From Craterilacuibacter sp. RT1T (GTDB lineage Bacteria; Pseudomonadota; Gammaproteobacteria; Burkholderiales; Chromobacteriaceae): DNA of 64,000 bases. Positions 43,437 through 52,300 of the stretch are shown here, piece by piece. Both the position numbers and the translations under genes were made by a program. Numbering within the stretch: the first letter of the stretch is position 1; each line of letters starts with the position of its first letter. The stretch spans positions 496,001 through 560,000 of the forward strand of contig NZ_JAMFLI010000001.1 in assembly GCF_023502145.1 (NCBI RefSeq), written 5' to 3'. Under the pieces are notes generated by a model that worked only from the letters and a program-made list of their open reading frames with translations, did no database searches and was not told the DNA's origin.

Positions 43437-44078
43437 TCAGAATTGTTTGACGCAGCTGGTCACCACACCCCAGATCAGTAACTCCTGACCGTCGTTCAGC
43501 TCGATAGGGGCATAACTGCTGTTTTCGGGTAGCAGCGCCAGACGGCCGTCGCGCCGGAACAGGCGCTTGACGGTCGGCTCGGCATCAATCGCCGCCAGTA
43601 CGATATCGCCGTGGCGGGCTTCGCGCTTGCGATCCACCACCAGCAAATCCCCCTCGGCAATGCCGGCTTCTATCATCGAGTCACCCTTGACCCGTACCAT
43701 AAAACGCTCGCGTGCATCGTCCAGCAGCAGGCGATTCAGATCGACCATATCTTCAATCTGGTCATCGGCCGGCGAGGGCAGACCCGCGCGCACCCGGCTG
43801 GCGAATACCGGCACTTCGGCCGCTTGCGCCTGCGGATCCGGCAGGAAAATTACGCCCGGATAGCGCATGGCCAACTCGGCCGGCGACAGCATCTGCGCCA
43901 AGCGGGCGGCCAGACGGCGCTCGACAAAATTGATGACTGCCGGTTTGTCGCAGGCGGGTACGCGTATCTGCACCAAGGGCTCATCGGTACTAAAGCGGCC
44001 ACTGCCTTTTTTGCGTCCAGCCCCTATGCGAGCACCGCCATGCGGCGGGGGAGGGGGGGGGGTGTCGTTGTTTTCCAT
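43437..44078 (-). CDS. UmuD-like S24 autopeptidase with basic N-terminal extension and poly-C tract
   Basis: 213 residues. The C-terminal S24 domain is intact: cleavage site A98-G99 (SRVRAGLPS), nucleophile S134 in GDSMIEAG, and K171 in PTVKRLF, with the 36- and 37-residue spacings of E. coli UmuD. The N-terminus is about 74 residues longer than UmuD: a Pro run, a basic Gly-rich [16 protein letters not shown], then [20 protein letters not shown]. No umuC lies nearby and no CTGT-N8-ACAG LexA box was seen upstream. Codons 6-9 contain a C10 run (G10 on the plus strand, 44053-44062) that could slip. It may be an SOS-type regulator or polymerase accessory protein. Confidence 0.8.
   Translation of the reverse strand: MENNDTPPPPPPHGGARIGAGRKKGSGRFSTDEPLVQIRVPACDKPAVINFVERRLAARLAQMLSPAELAMRYPGVIFLPDPQAQAAEVPVFASRVRAGLPSPADDQIEDMVDLNRLLLDDARERFMVRVKGDSMIEAGIAEGDLLVVDRKREARHGDIVLAAIDAEPTVKRLFRRDGRLALLPENSSYAPIELNDGQELLIWGVVTSCVKQF
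44053..44062. repeat. G10/C10 homopolymer in codons 6-9 of the UmuD-like gene
   Basis: Ten consecutive G on the plus strand (C on the coding strand) lie about 17 bases after the start codon. A one-base change would shift the frame of nearly the whole protein. Confidence 0.85.
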
Positions 44079-44276
44079 ATCTTGAATATTGCACCAAAAA
44101 TCAAGAGGTGACAAGTAGGTATGTTGGGGCAGGTTAAATAGGGCAACAGGGAAACGGGAGAAGCAGGCGCGACAAGGCTGGGCGCCGGATTTTGGAGTGT
44201 CGCAAAAAACCAACGCCGCCGGCGAAAAAACGCGGGCGGCGTGGTGTGTGCTGCTTAAAGAGCAGAATAAAGCGCT

Positions 44277-44720
44277 TTATTCCGCCGCTGGTGGTGCGGC
44301 CTCTGTCGTGCTTTCTTCGGCCGGCTTGCTTGCCAGCGGTTTGGCCGTCTGGGCGGCCAGTTGGGCGCGCGCTTCTAAGTCTTCGCACTGCTTGTGGGCG
44401 GCGGCTTTTTCTTCGTCGCTGACCACGCCTGCGGGTTTGCCATCCAGCGCAAAGCGCTTGCCGCCACGGGCAACCGATTTCAGGTAGCGTGGTTTGCGGC
44501 AGTGATTGGACAGCACGCGGCCGATCAGCTGGGCTTCGTACTGGGGCAGTGCCGCGCCCAGTGCCTCATGGATACCGATTGCCAGCGGCTTGAACTGCTT
44601 GAAAACCGGGTAGCTGGTATAGAGGTGGCCGGCAATCATCTCGGTTTGCTTCTTCTTGCTAATGGATTGCACGGCAGCCTTCAGGGCTTCACCCAGTGCA
44701 GTTTCTTTGGTTTGAGCCAT
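44277..44720 (-). CDS. proQ: ProQ/FinO-domain RNA chaperone
   Basis: 147 residues. The FinO/ProQ domain covers about residues 25-105: YTSYPVFKQFKPLAIGIHEA, LIGRVLSNHCRKPRYLKSVA with RGGKRFALDGKP. A charged helix and an Ala/Pro/Glu-rich tail follow. Such minimal ProQ proteins, known from Neisseria, bind structured 3' ends and small RNAs. It is transcribed away from the candidate sRNA at 44946-45025. Confidence 0.92.
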   Translation of the reverse strand: MAQTKETALGEALKAAVQSISKKKQTEMIAGHLYTSYPVFKQFKPLAIGIHEALGAALPQYEAQLIGRVLSNHCRKPRYLKSVARGGKRFALDGKPAGVVSDEEKAAAHKQCEDLEARAQLAAQTAKPLASKPAEESTTEAAPPAAE

Positions 44721-44909
44721 GGTGATGCTTGTTGCCTTTTGCTAGAAAATACGCCTGTCGCCAGCAGCGCCAGCGATAGGGAAAGCGCCATTTTACACGT
44801 GATTGCCGCAGATGGCGCGACTTGTGTGTTTTCCCGCGCTGCACTGCCGGTGTGGCGGGTCGCTTGCTGCTGAGAATGACTTGGCCTTTTGCGACATTGA
44901 ATGTCGATA

Positions 44910-44939
44910 TTGGGTTATGGCTATTGTATCAAATATAGT
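44910..44939 (+). promoter_or_regulatory. candidate sigma-70 promoter of an orphan transcript
   Basis: TTGGGT (44910-44915), 18-base spacer, TATAGT (44934-44939, five of six consensus bases). An overlapping alternative is TTGTAT (44924), 17 bases, TAATAT (44947). Either would produce a short RNA ending at the terminator 44996-45025. Confidence 0.45.
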
Positions 44940-44945
44940 CATTTG

Positions 44946-45025
44946 CTAATATTAACTTGCTTCATATGGTTTCTCCTTTGTTGTTTGCATTGTGTGCCTC
45001 GGGTTTTTCCCGGGGCATTTTTTTT
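44946..45025 (+). ncRNA. Candidate small regulatory RNA (~80 nt)
   Basis: An intergenic, AT-rich stretch beside proQ with a plausible promoter and a strong terminator but no convincing ORF of its own. The unpaired part carries TTTCTCCTTT (44970-44979), complementary to Shine-Dalgarno sequences (AAAGGAGAAA), as in seed regions of base-pairing sRNAs. The boundaries are predicted from the promoter and terminator only. Confidence 0.4.
44996..45025 (+). terminator. orphan rho-independent terminator
   Basis: GCCTCGGG, loop TTTTT, CCCGGGGC, A, then eight T. The eight-pair stem includes one U-G pair. It is unidirectional (plus strand), yet no plus-strand gene lies within 2 kb upstream, implying an unannotated transcript. 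Confidence 0.8.
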
Positions 45026-45312
45026 GCCTGCCTTTCTCGCGATACTTCCTTTGTTCTGTCTTTGCGTATCCCATGGTGCACATCTTTAGGATGCTCGCCC
45101 CGATATTGCGCCTGTTTTCTCCCTGTTTAGAGCTCATTTGTGCTGATTGACGCTTTGCTACTTGCCGGCGAGCGTGCGCGCAAGCGCGTAGCCCATGGGC
45201 CGTATGGGGCAGGGTAATGGGCGAGCCGATGTTTGAGTTTGGTAAGCGGGGCGCTTGATGGCGCTGCAGCCGAAAAGCCTTGCCGCCATGGCCGGATAGA
45301 ACCCGCGCGATT
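45026..45312. other. Intergenic remainder between candidate sRNA and nrdG
   Basis: 287 bases. The first 100 are T-rich on the plus strand with several CTTTC/TTCC blocks; the rest is GC-rich. No ORF with coding character, no second terminator and no clear nrdG terminator were found. Confidence 0.4.
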
Positions 45313-45780
45313 TCAGGCGCAGGCCGGTTCTGGCTGTTTTGTCAGGCGGAACAGACGCTGGTTGTCCGAGCCGCGCCACGGCTTGCTTGTCGGCAGGTCT
45401 TGTTCATACTTGCCGTCGATCAGCACATCGATATAGCGCAGCAGCGTCAGCGTGCTGATGTCTTCATAGCGGTAGCCGGTCCACAGCCAGATATCCTTGT
45501 GCGGGTAGCGCGTCTTGAAGGCGCGGCACAGCGACTCGATAGCGGCGCGGTTGTGCGGATGCAGCGGGTCGCCCCCGCTCAGGCTGAGCCCGTCGTGACT
45601 GGCGCATAAATCCAGCAGCTCGGCCTCGACTGCCGCGGTGAAGGGTTGCCCGGATTTGCGGTCCCAGGTGCTGCGGTTGTAGCAGCCGGCGCAGGCATGC
45701 AGACAACCGCTGACAAACAGGGTGACACGTATGCCTTCGCCGTTGACAAGATCGCAGCCGTAAAAGCGGGCGTAATGCAT
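45313..45780 (-). CDS. nrdG: Anaerobic ribonucleotide reductase activating protein NrdG
   Basis: 155 residues. The radical-SAM motif CLHACAGCYN (CxxxCxxC) binds the 4Fe-4S cluster, with GLSLSGGDPLHPHNRAAIES and DIWLWTGYRYED downstream. It generates the glycyl radical on NrdD from S-adenosylmethionine under anaerobic conditions. It starts eight bases after the nrdD stop, so both are one operon. Confidence 0.95.
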   Translation of the reverse strand: MHYARFYGCDLVNGEGIRVTLFVSGCLHACAGCYNRSTWDRKSGQPFTAAVEAELLDLCASHDGLSLSGGDPLHPHNRAAIESLCRAFKTRYPHKDIWLWTGYRYEDISTLTLLRYIDVLIDGKYEQDLPTSKPWRGSDNQRLFRLTKQPEPACA

Positions 45781-45788
45781 GTTTGCGC

Positions 45789-47918
45789 TCAGTTTGCGTG
45801 GTGCTTGATCCGGCGCATCACTTCCTTTTGCTTGCCGGCATTGAACGGGCGCGCATTGGGGCTGCCCAGATAGCCGCAGACACGGCGCGTGACCGAGAGC
45901 GAAGCACTATCGGTGTTGGCACAGGCCGGGCAGCAAAAGCCGGTTTCGGTTGCCAGCGCCTCACCCATAAAGCCGCAGGCACCACAGGAGTCCACCGGCG
46001 TGTTGGTGCCGAAGTAGGGTACGCGCGCCAGCGCATAGTCCCAGATGCTTTCCAGTGCCTTGAGGTTGTGCTGCATATTGGGCAGCTCGACATAGCTGAT
46101 ATGGCCACCGCTGGCATGGCGGGCATAGCCGGCCTCGAAGTCCAGCTTCTCGAACGGATTGGCCTTGCGGTACACGTCCAGATGAAAAGAATTGGTGTAA
46201 TAGCCTTTGTCGGTTATGCCGGCGATGTCGCCAAAACGCGCCTGGTCCAGTTTGCAGAAGCGGTGGCAGAGCGACTCGCTCGGCGTGGAATACAGCGAGA
46301 AGGCGTAACCGGACGCCTTGCTCCAGGCCTTGGTCGCGGCGCTCATATGTGCCACGATTTGCTGCAAAAACTGCTGGCAGGCTGGGCTGTCCAGCGGATG
46401 CTGACCAAACAGCAGGCTGCCGACTTCATGCAGGCCGATATAGCCCAGCGAAATCGAGGCACGGCCGTGTTCGAACAAGGCGGTGATGTCGTCGTCCGGC
46501 TGCAGGCGCACGCCGAATGCGCCTTCGGTATAAAGAATGGGGGCGACACTGGCCTTGACCCCGCGCAGGCGTTCGATGCGCGTCATCAGCGCGCGCCGGC
46601 ATAGCGCCAGCCGCGTATCCAGCAGTGCCATAAAGGCGGCGTGGTCGCCTGCTGCTTGCAGGGCGATGCGCGGCAGGTTCAGGCTGACCACGCCCAGATT
46701 ATTGCGCCCGTCCAGCACTTCCTCGCCTTCTGCATTTTTCCATGCCGACAAAAAGCTGCGGCAGCCCATCGGCGACACCGGCACGCTGGAGCCGGTGATC
46801 TGGCGGTTGAGCGCGGCCGAGATAATGTCCGGATACATGCGTTTGGACGCACACTCCAGCGCCAGCTGCTTGATGTCGTAGTTGGGGTCTTGCGGCGCGA
46901 GGTTGATGCCGTGATCGATAAAGAACACCAGTTTGGGAAAGACTGGCGTAATGCCATCCTTGCCCAGCCCCTTGATGCGGATGCGCAAAATGGCTTGCTG
47001 GATGATGCGCTCTTCCCAGCTCAGGCCCATGCCAAAGGAGAAGGTGACAAAAGGCTGCTGGCCGTTGGAGCTGAACAGGGTGTTGATTTCGTATTCGCAC
47101 GCCTGCATGCCGTCATAGGCTTCTTTTTCGGTGCGTTCGCGCGCGTAGTTTTCCGGCTCGGGAATACGGTATTGCGCCGCCAGTTCCAGATTTTTGCGAT
47201 AGGTCTTGGCGACATAGGGCGCCAGCGTCTGGTCGATATTGGGAATGGTGGTGCCGCCATACTGGTGGCTGGCGACCTGGGCGATGATTTGCGAGGTGAC
47301 CGCACAGGCGACGCCGATGGATTTCGGGCTTTCTATCTTGGCATTGCCCAGACGGAAGCCGTTTTCCAGCATGCCCTTAAGGTCGACCAGACAGCAGTTG
47401 GTAAACGGCAGAAACGGCGCGTAGTCCAGATCGTGGTAGTGCAGGTCGCCGTCGCGGTGGGCTTCCTGAATGTCCTTGGGCAAAAAGGTGCTGGCAAACT
47501 GCTTGGACACGATGCCGGCCATCAGGTCGCGCATCACCGGAAACACATTGGCGTCCTTGTTGGCGTTTTCCGTGGTGACTTCCAGATCGGTCTTGTGCAC
47601 CAGCCCCATCAGCTTGGCGTGCAGCTCCGAACCCTGCGCCCGGATGCTGTCGCGCTCGTGGCGGTACTGGATATAGACCCGTGCTACATCCGGCGCATTA
47701 TGCATCAGTACATCTTCCACCCTTTGCTGGATGGCCGGGATATCCAGTTTGTCCTGTTGCTGGGCACGGCACAGCGTCTCCACCTGGCTGGCGGTCGCCA
47801 TGGCAAGTGTTTGAGCGTGTGGATGCCCGGCAGCTTGCGCTGCACGCAGGCAGGCATGGGCAATTTTTTCGCTGTCGTAGGACACGATGGCGCCATCGCG
47901 CTTGATCACTTGCAACAT
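45789..47918 (-). CDS. nrdD: Anaerobic ribonucleoside-triphosphate reductase NrdD
   Basis: 709 residues. An N-terminal ATP-cone (VIKRDGAIVSYDSEKIAHAC) senses ATP/dATP. The catalytic barrel includes GDLHYHDLDYAPFLPFTNCC. The C-terminal zinc ribbon has Cys pairs (CGACGF and CCPAC). The glycyl-radical site is RRVCGYLGSP near residue 680. It makes dNTPs without oxygen, pointing to a facultative anaerobe. Confidence 0.97.
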   Translation of the reverse strand: MLQVIKRDGAIVSYDSEKIAHACLRAAQAAGHPHAQTLAMATASQVETLCRAQQQDKLDIPAIQQRVEDVLMHNAPDVARVYIQYRHERDSIRAQGSELHAKLMGLVHKTDLEVTTENANKDANVFPVMRDLMAGIVSKQFASTFLPKDIQEAHRDGDLHYHDLDYAPFLPFTNCCLVDLKGMLENGFRLGNAKIESPKSIGVACAVTSQIIAQVASHQYGGTTIPNIDQTLAPYVAKTYRKNLELAAQYRIPEPENYARERTEKEAYDGMQACEYEINTLFSSNGQQPFVTFSFGMGLSWEERIIQQAILRIRIKGLGKDGITPVFPKLVFFIDHGINLAPQDPNYDIKQLALECASKRMYPDIISAALNRQITGSSVPVSPMGCRSFLSAWKNAEGEEVLDGRNNLGVVSLNLPRIALQAAGDHAAFMALLDTRLALCRRALMTRIERLRGVKASVAPILYTEGAFGVRLQPDDDITALFEHGRASISLGYIGLHEVGSLLFGQHPLDSPACQQFLQQIVAHMSAATKAWSKASGYAFSLYSTPSESLCHRFCKLDQARFGDIAGITDKGYYTNSFHLDVYRKANPFEKLDFEAGYARHASGGHISYVELPNMQHNLKALESIWDYALARVPYFGTNTPVDSCGACGFMGEALATETGFCCPACANTDSASLSVTRRVCGYLGSPNARPFNAGKQKEVMRRIKHHAN

Positions 47919-48225
47919 TCGGGTGTGCTTTCATTGTGCCGGGCACCGCATGTGTGCGGTATGGCAAAGTTGGGAGGCGCCCGCTGTTTTGCGGGACGGG
48001 CACCGGATTAGGAGGCGTAATTTACGGCATCGCCCTTGTGCTGGGCAAGCGGGTTTTTACTGTATTTAGTGTTTAACCCGTATTGAATAGCTAGATGCGG
48101 TGGTAAGTCACTGTGGGGACTGGGGTTTTGTAGTATGGCTGGCGGCAATTTTTTGCCGGGATGCAATATCAGTTTATGCCGGCAGCCCGGCGGATGGACC
48201 GCCTGCTGCCAAGCTCTTTTCAGGC
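47919..48225. other. nrdD upstream region
   Basis: 307 bases. It holds a perfect small hairpin ACCGCA-TGTG-TGCGGT (about 47947-47962), a CCCGC/GCGGG hairpin near 47980, an NrdR-box-like site (48057-48072), and near 48179-48210 an imperfect hairpin that could end the minus-strand transcript from 48226-48555. No FNR-type box was seen. Confidence 0.5.
48057..48072. promoter_or_regulatory. candidate NrdR box
   Basis: TTACTGTATTTAGTGT matches 12 of 16 positions of the NrdR consensus ACACTATATATAGTGT. It lies about 140 bases upstream of nrdD. NrdR boxes normally occur in pairs about 31 bases apart; a convincing partner was not found. Confidence 0.35.
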
Positions 48226-48555
48226 TCAGGTACGACCCGGATCAAAACGCAGCGCTTCAGCCTCAGCCTCGGCATGGCGGCGTGCCTGCTCCGCTTTATC
48301 CGTTTCAAGCTGCTGTGCCAGCGCGCCGGGTAATTGCGCCAGGGTGTCTTGCAAGGCCGCAGCCAAAAGCTCGCCCGCCAGACAGCCGGCATCGTATTTC
48401 AACACTCCGGCCAGCGCATCCAGCTCACGCTGAAGGGCAACGGGTAGTGGCACTTTAATGATGCGTACGGACGAGCTGCTGATGTCGCAGTGTGCGGCAT
48501 TTTTCACAAGGCTCTGCTCCCATTGTTTAATGCGCGTTGCCAGATGGTTATTCAT
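48226..48555 (-). CDS. Small uncharacterised helical protein
   Basis: 109 residues, not recognised. It has a polar N-terminus (ATRIKQWEQSL), a middle of RIIKVPLPVALQRELDALAG, then ELLAAALQDTLAQLPGALAQ and a charged tail (EQARRHAEAEAEALRF). The strand-like VRIIKVPL followed by helices vaguely recalls short pilus-associated or ribbon-helix-helix-like proteins; this is a guess. A good GGAG-type ribosome site (TTAGGAGAAAACGG) precedes the ATG. It lies between nrdD and tag on the same strand. Confidence 0.6.
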   Translation of the reverse strand: MNNHLATRIKQWEQSLVKNAAHCDISSSSVRIIKVPLPVALQRELDALAGVLKYDAGCLAGELLAAALQDTLAQLPGALAQQLETDKAEQARRHAEAEAEALRFDPGRT

Positions 48556-48576
48556 CCGTTTTCTCCTAAGTCGCGG

Positions 48577-49194
48577 CTATGCCTGAGGTGGCTCTTGAGT
48601 ATAGGAGAAGGGCGGGAGAGCATGGGCTTGACCCCGGTTGTTCCGTTGCGGGCAGCTCATCAGGTGGTCATTGATGACACCGGTTGCCTGTAAAAAAGCG
48701 TAGATCACCGTGCTGCCGACAAAATTCATGCCCGCCTGTTTCAGTTCGCGGCTGATCGTATCCGATAGCGTGCTGCTGGCCGGCACCTCGGTCATGCTCT
48801 TTGGCGTGTTGATTTGCGGGTGACCATCCACATGCGCCCATAGCCAGCTGGCGAAGCTGCCGTGCGTTTGCTGCATGGAGACAAAAATGCGGGCATTGCG
48901 TCTGGCGCTGGCGATTTTCAGCCGGTTGCGCACGATGGATGAATCCAGCAGCAACGCTTGCAGTTCTTCGTCACTCATCGCCGCTACGCGCTGCGGATCG
49001 AAGCCGTGAAAGGCGCGGCGGTAGCCTTCGCGCTTTCTGAGTATGGTGATCCACGACAGACCCGCTTGCGCGCCTTCCAGTAGCAGCATCTCGAACAGAT
49101 GACGGTCATCATGACTGGGCACGCCCCATTCGCTATCGTGATAAGCGATATATAAGGGGTCGGTGCCGCACCATGGGCAGCGCTGGCTGTGCAT
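48577..49194 (-). CDS. tag: DNA-3-methyladenine glycosylase I
   Basis: 205 residues. RCPWCGTDPLYIAYHDSEWG, LLLEGAQAGLSWITILRKRE and FVGSTVIYAFLQATGVINDH are Tag signatures, including the zinc-binding Cys near the N-terminus. It removes 3-methyladenine from alkylated DNA. ATG 49194 is chosen over one 46 codons upstream because AAGGA lies six bases before it and the extension is not protein-like. Confidence 0.96.
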   Translation of the reverse strand: MHSQRCPWCGTDPLYIAYHDSEWGVPSHDDRHLFEMLLLEGAQAGLSWITILRKREGYRRAFHGFDPQRVAAMSDEELQALLLDSSIVRNRLKIASARRNARIFVSMQQTHGSFASWLWAHVDGHPQINTPKSMTEVPASSTLSDTISRELKQAGMNFVGSTVIYAFLQATGVINDHLMSCPQRNNRGQAHALPPFSYTQEPPQA

Positions 49195-49371
49195 ACAGTG
49201 TCCTTGCCCGGCAGGGGCTGCGGCTATTGTAGCCTTAGGGCTTGTTGCCTGCGTACGACATTCGCCAGCATTTAAGCGTGTCTGGATATGACAAAAACCA
49301 GTGCTTGGTTTGATTTTGGATACAATATGCATTGTGAGCCGATGTCAGGCCAGAACACATAAGGACATACC

Positions 49372-52300
49372 ATGCAATTTTTGCCGTTTGCCCATGGCCA
49401 GAGCGTGTTGCGCGCTGCCATTACTTCCGCCTACCGCCGCGACGAGCGTGAGTGCGTGCAAAGCCTGTTGCCGCAAGCGGCCATGGCCAGCGAAATGGTC
49501 GAGTCGGTACAGGAGATGGCCGGCCGGCTGGTGAGCGAGGTCAGGCGCGAGCGGAGCAAGGCCAGCGGGGTGGATGCGCTGATGCACGAGTTCACGCTGG
49601 ACTCCGAAGAGGGTGTGGCCTTGATGTGTCTGGCCGAGGCGCTGCTGCGCATTCCGGATAAAGCCACAGCCGACCGCCTGATCCGCGACAAGATTGCCAA
49701 GGGCGACTGGAAGCGTCATCTGGGCAATAGCGCCTCGCTCTTTGTCAACGCCGCCGCCTGGGGGCTGGTGGTGACCGGCAAGCTGGTGGGTTCGCATAGC
49801 GAGCAGGGCCTGGGTTCGGCCTTGACGCGCCTGATCGCCAAGGGCGGCGAGCCCCTGATCCGCAAGGGCGTGGATATGGCGATGCGCATGCTGGGCAAGC
49901 AGTTCGTCACCGGCGAGACCATAGACGAGGCCCTGGAAAACGGTCGTGCCCGCGAAGCGCGCGGCTACCGTTTTTCTTACGATATGTTGGGGGAGGCGGC
50001 GCTGACCGAGGCCGATGCCCAGCGCTATCTGGCCGACTACGTCACCGCCATTCACGCCATCGGCCGCGCCGCCAATGGCCGCGGCGTGTACGAGGGGCCG
50101 GGGATTTCGGTCAAGCTCTCCGCCATTCATCCGCGCTATAGCCGCATGCAGCATGCGCGCATGATGGCCGAACTGTTGCCGCGCCTGAAGGGCTTGTTTT
50201 TACTGGCCAAACAGTACGATATCGGCCTCAATATCGACGCCGAAGAAGCCGACCGGCTGGAGATTTCGCTTGATCTGGTCGAAGCGCTGGCCAATGATGC
50301 CGACCTCGCCGGCTTTGACGGCATCGGCATCGTGGTGCAGGCCTATCAGAAGCGTTGCCCTTATGTGATTGACTATCTGGTCGATCTGGCGCGCCGCAGT
50401 GGCCACCGCTTTATGGTGCGTCTGGTCAAAGGCGCTTATTGGGACGCCGAAATCAAGCGCGCGCAGGTTGACGGCCTGTCCGGTTTTCCGGTGTATACGC
50501 GCAAGGTTTACACCGATGTGTCCTATCTTGCCTGCGCCAAAAAGCTGCTGGCGGCACAGGATGCGATTTATCCGCAATTTGCCTCGCACAATGCCTACAC
50601 CTTAGCCGCCGTCTACCATCTGGCCGCCGGCAAGGATTACGAATTCCAGTGCCTGCACGGCATGGGTGAAACCTTATACGACCAGGTGGTCGGTTCGCAT
50701 CATCTGGACAAGCCATGCCGCATTTATGCGCCGGTCGGCTCGCACGAGACGCTACTGGCATATCTGGTGCGCCGCCTGTTGGAAAACGGTGCCAACTCGT
50801 CTTTTGTTAACCGCATCGTCGACGAGAATGTCTCGATTGCCGAGCTGGTGGCCGACCCGGTGCGACAAGCTGCCGATCTTGCCGGTGTGCCGCATGGCAA
50901 GATTGCGTTGCCGTCCGAATTGTTCGCGCCGCTGCGCGCCAACTCGCGCGGGCTGGATCTGGCCAATGAACAGGTGTTGGCCAGCTTGCAGATCGCGCTC
51001 TCCAGCGCCGAAGCGCAAAGCTGGCAGGCCTGCCCGATGCTGGCCGATGGCGATGTGGGCGAGGGCGCGCGCCTGGCGGTGATGAATCCGGCTGATCACT
51101 CGGATACGGTGGGGACGGTGATCGAAGCCAGCGTGGCCGATGTCGGCCGTGCGCTGGCGTTTGCGACGGCGGCGGCGCCGGAGTGGGCCGCGAAGTTGCC
51201 GGCCGAACGTGCCGCTTGCCTGATGCGCATGGCGGCGCTGATGGAAGAGAACATGCCGGCGCTGATGGCGCTCGCGGTGCGCGAAGCAGGCAAGACGCTG
51301 GCCAATGCCATCGCCGAAGTGCGCGAGGCGGTGGACTTCTGCCGCTATTACGCTAGCGAAATGACTGCCCATTTCGACAATGCCGCCCAGCCGGCCTTGG
51401 GTCCGGTGGTGTGCATCAGTCCGTGGAACTTCCCGCTGGCGATCTTTACCGGTGAAGTGGCGGCGGCTCTGGCCGCCGGCAATACCGTGCTGGCCAAACC
51501 GGCCGAGCAGACGCCGCTGATTGCCGCATTCGCCGTGCGCCTGCTGCATGAAGCCGGTGTGCCGCGCGATGTACTGCAGTTCCTGCCGGGGCGCGGTGAA
51601 GTGGTCGGGGCGGCGTTAACAAGCGATAAGCGCATACAGGGTGTGATCTTTACCGGCTCGACCGAGGTGGCGCAGCTGATTAACCGCACGCTGGCACGGC
51701 GCGAGGATGAAGTGGCGCTGATTGCCGAAACCGGTGGCCAGAACGCGATGATCGTCGACAGCTCGGCCTTGCCCGAGCAGGTGGTGAGCGATGTATTGAA
51801 CTCGGCCTTCGATTCGGCCGGCCAGCGCTGCTCGGCGCTACGCGTGCTCTATTTGCAGCATGATATCGCCGACAAAGTCATCACCATGCTCAAGGGGGCG
51901 ATGAATGAGCTTTGCATCGGCAATCCGGCACATTTCAATACCGATATCGGCCCGGTGATCGATGAAGAGGCGCGTGCCGGTTTGCTTGCCCATATCGAGC
52001 ATATGCGTTCCGTGGCGCGCGATGTGCATCAGCTGGCACTGCCGCAGGCATGTGCGAATGGCAGCTTTGTTGCGCCGGTGCTGCTGGAGATTAACGATCT
52101 GTCCGAGCTCAAGCGCGAAGTGTTCGGGCCGGTGTTGCATGTGCTGCGCTATGACGCGGCCGATCTGGATCGGGTGATCAGCGCGATTAACGCTACCGGC
52201 TACGGCCTGACCCACGGCGTGCATACCCGTATCGACGAAACCATGGCGCGCATCGCGCACGGCGTGAAGGCCGGCAATATCTATATCAACCGCAATATTG

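Noticed and set aside
44901-45089. 62-residue hydrophobic ORF in the proQ-nrdG gap
   Set aside because: It runs through a strong rho-independent terminator and lacks a ribosome-binding site; a non-coding RNA explains the region better.
46641-48011. 456-codon open frame on the plus strand opposite nrdD
   Set aside because: Shadow of nrdD, whose family motifs are unambiguous.
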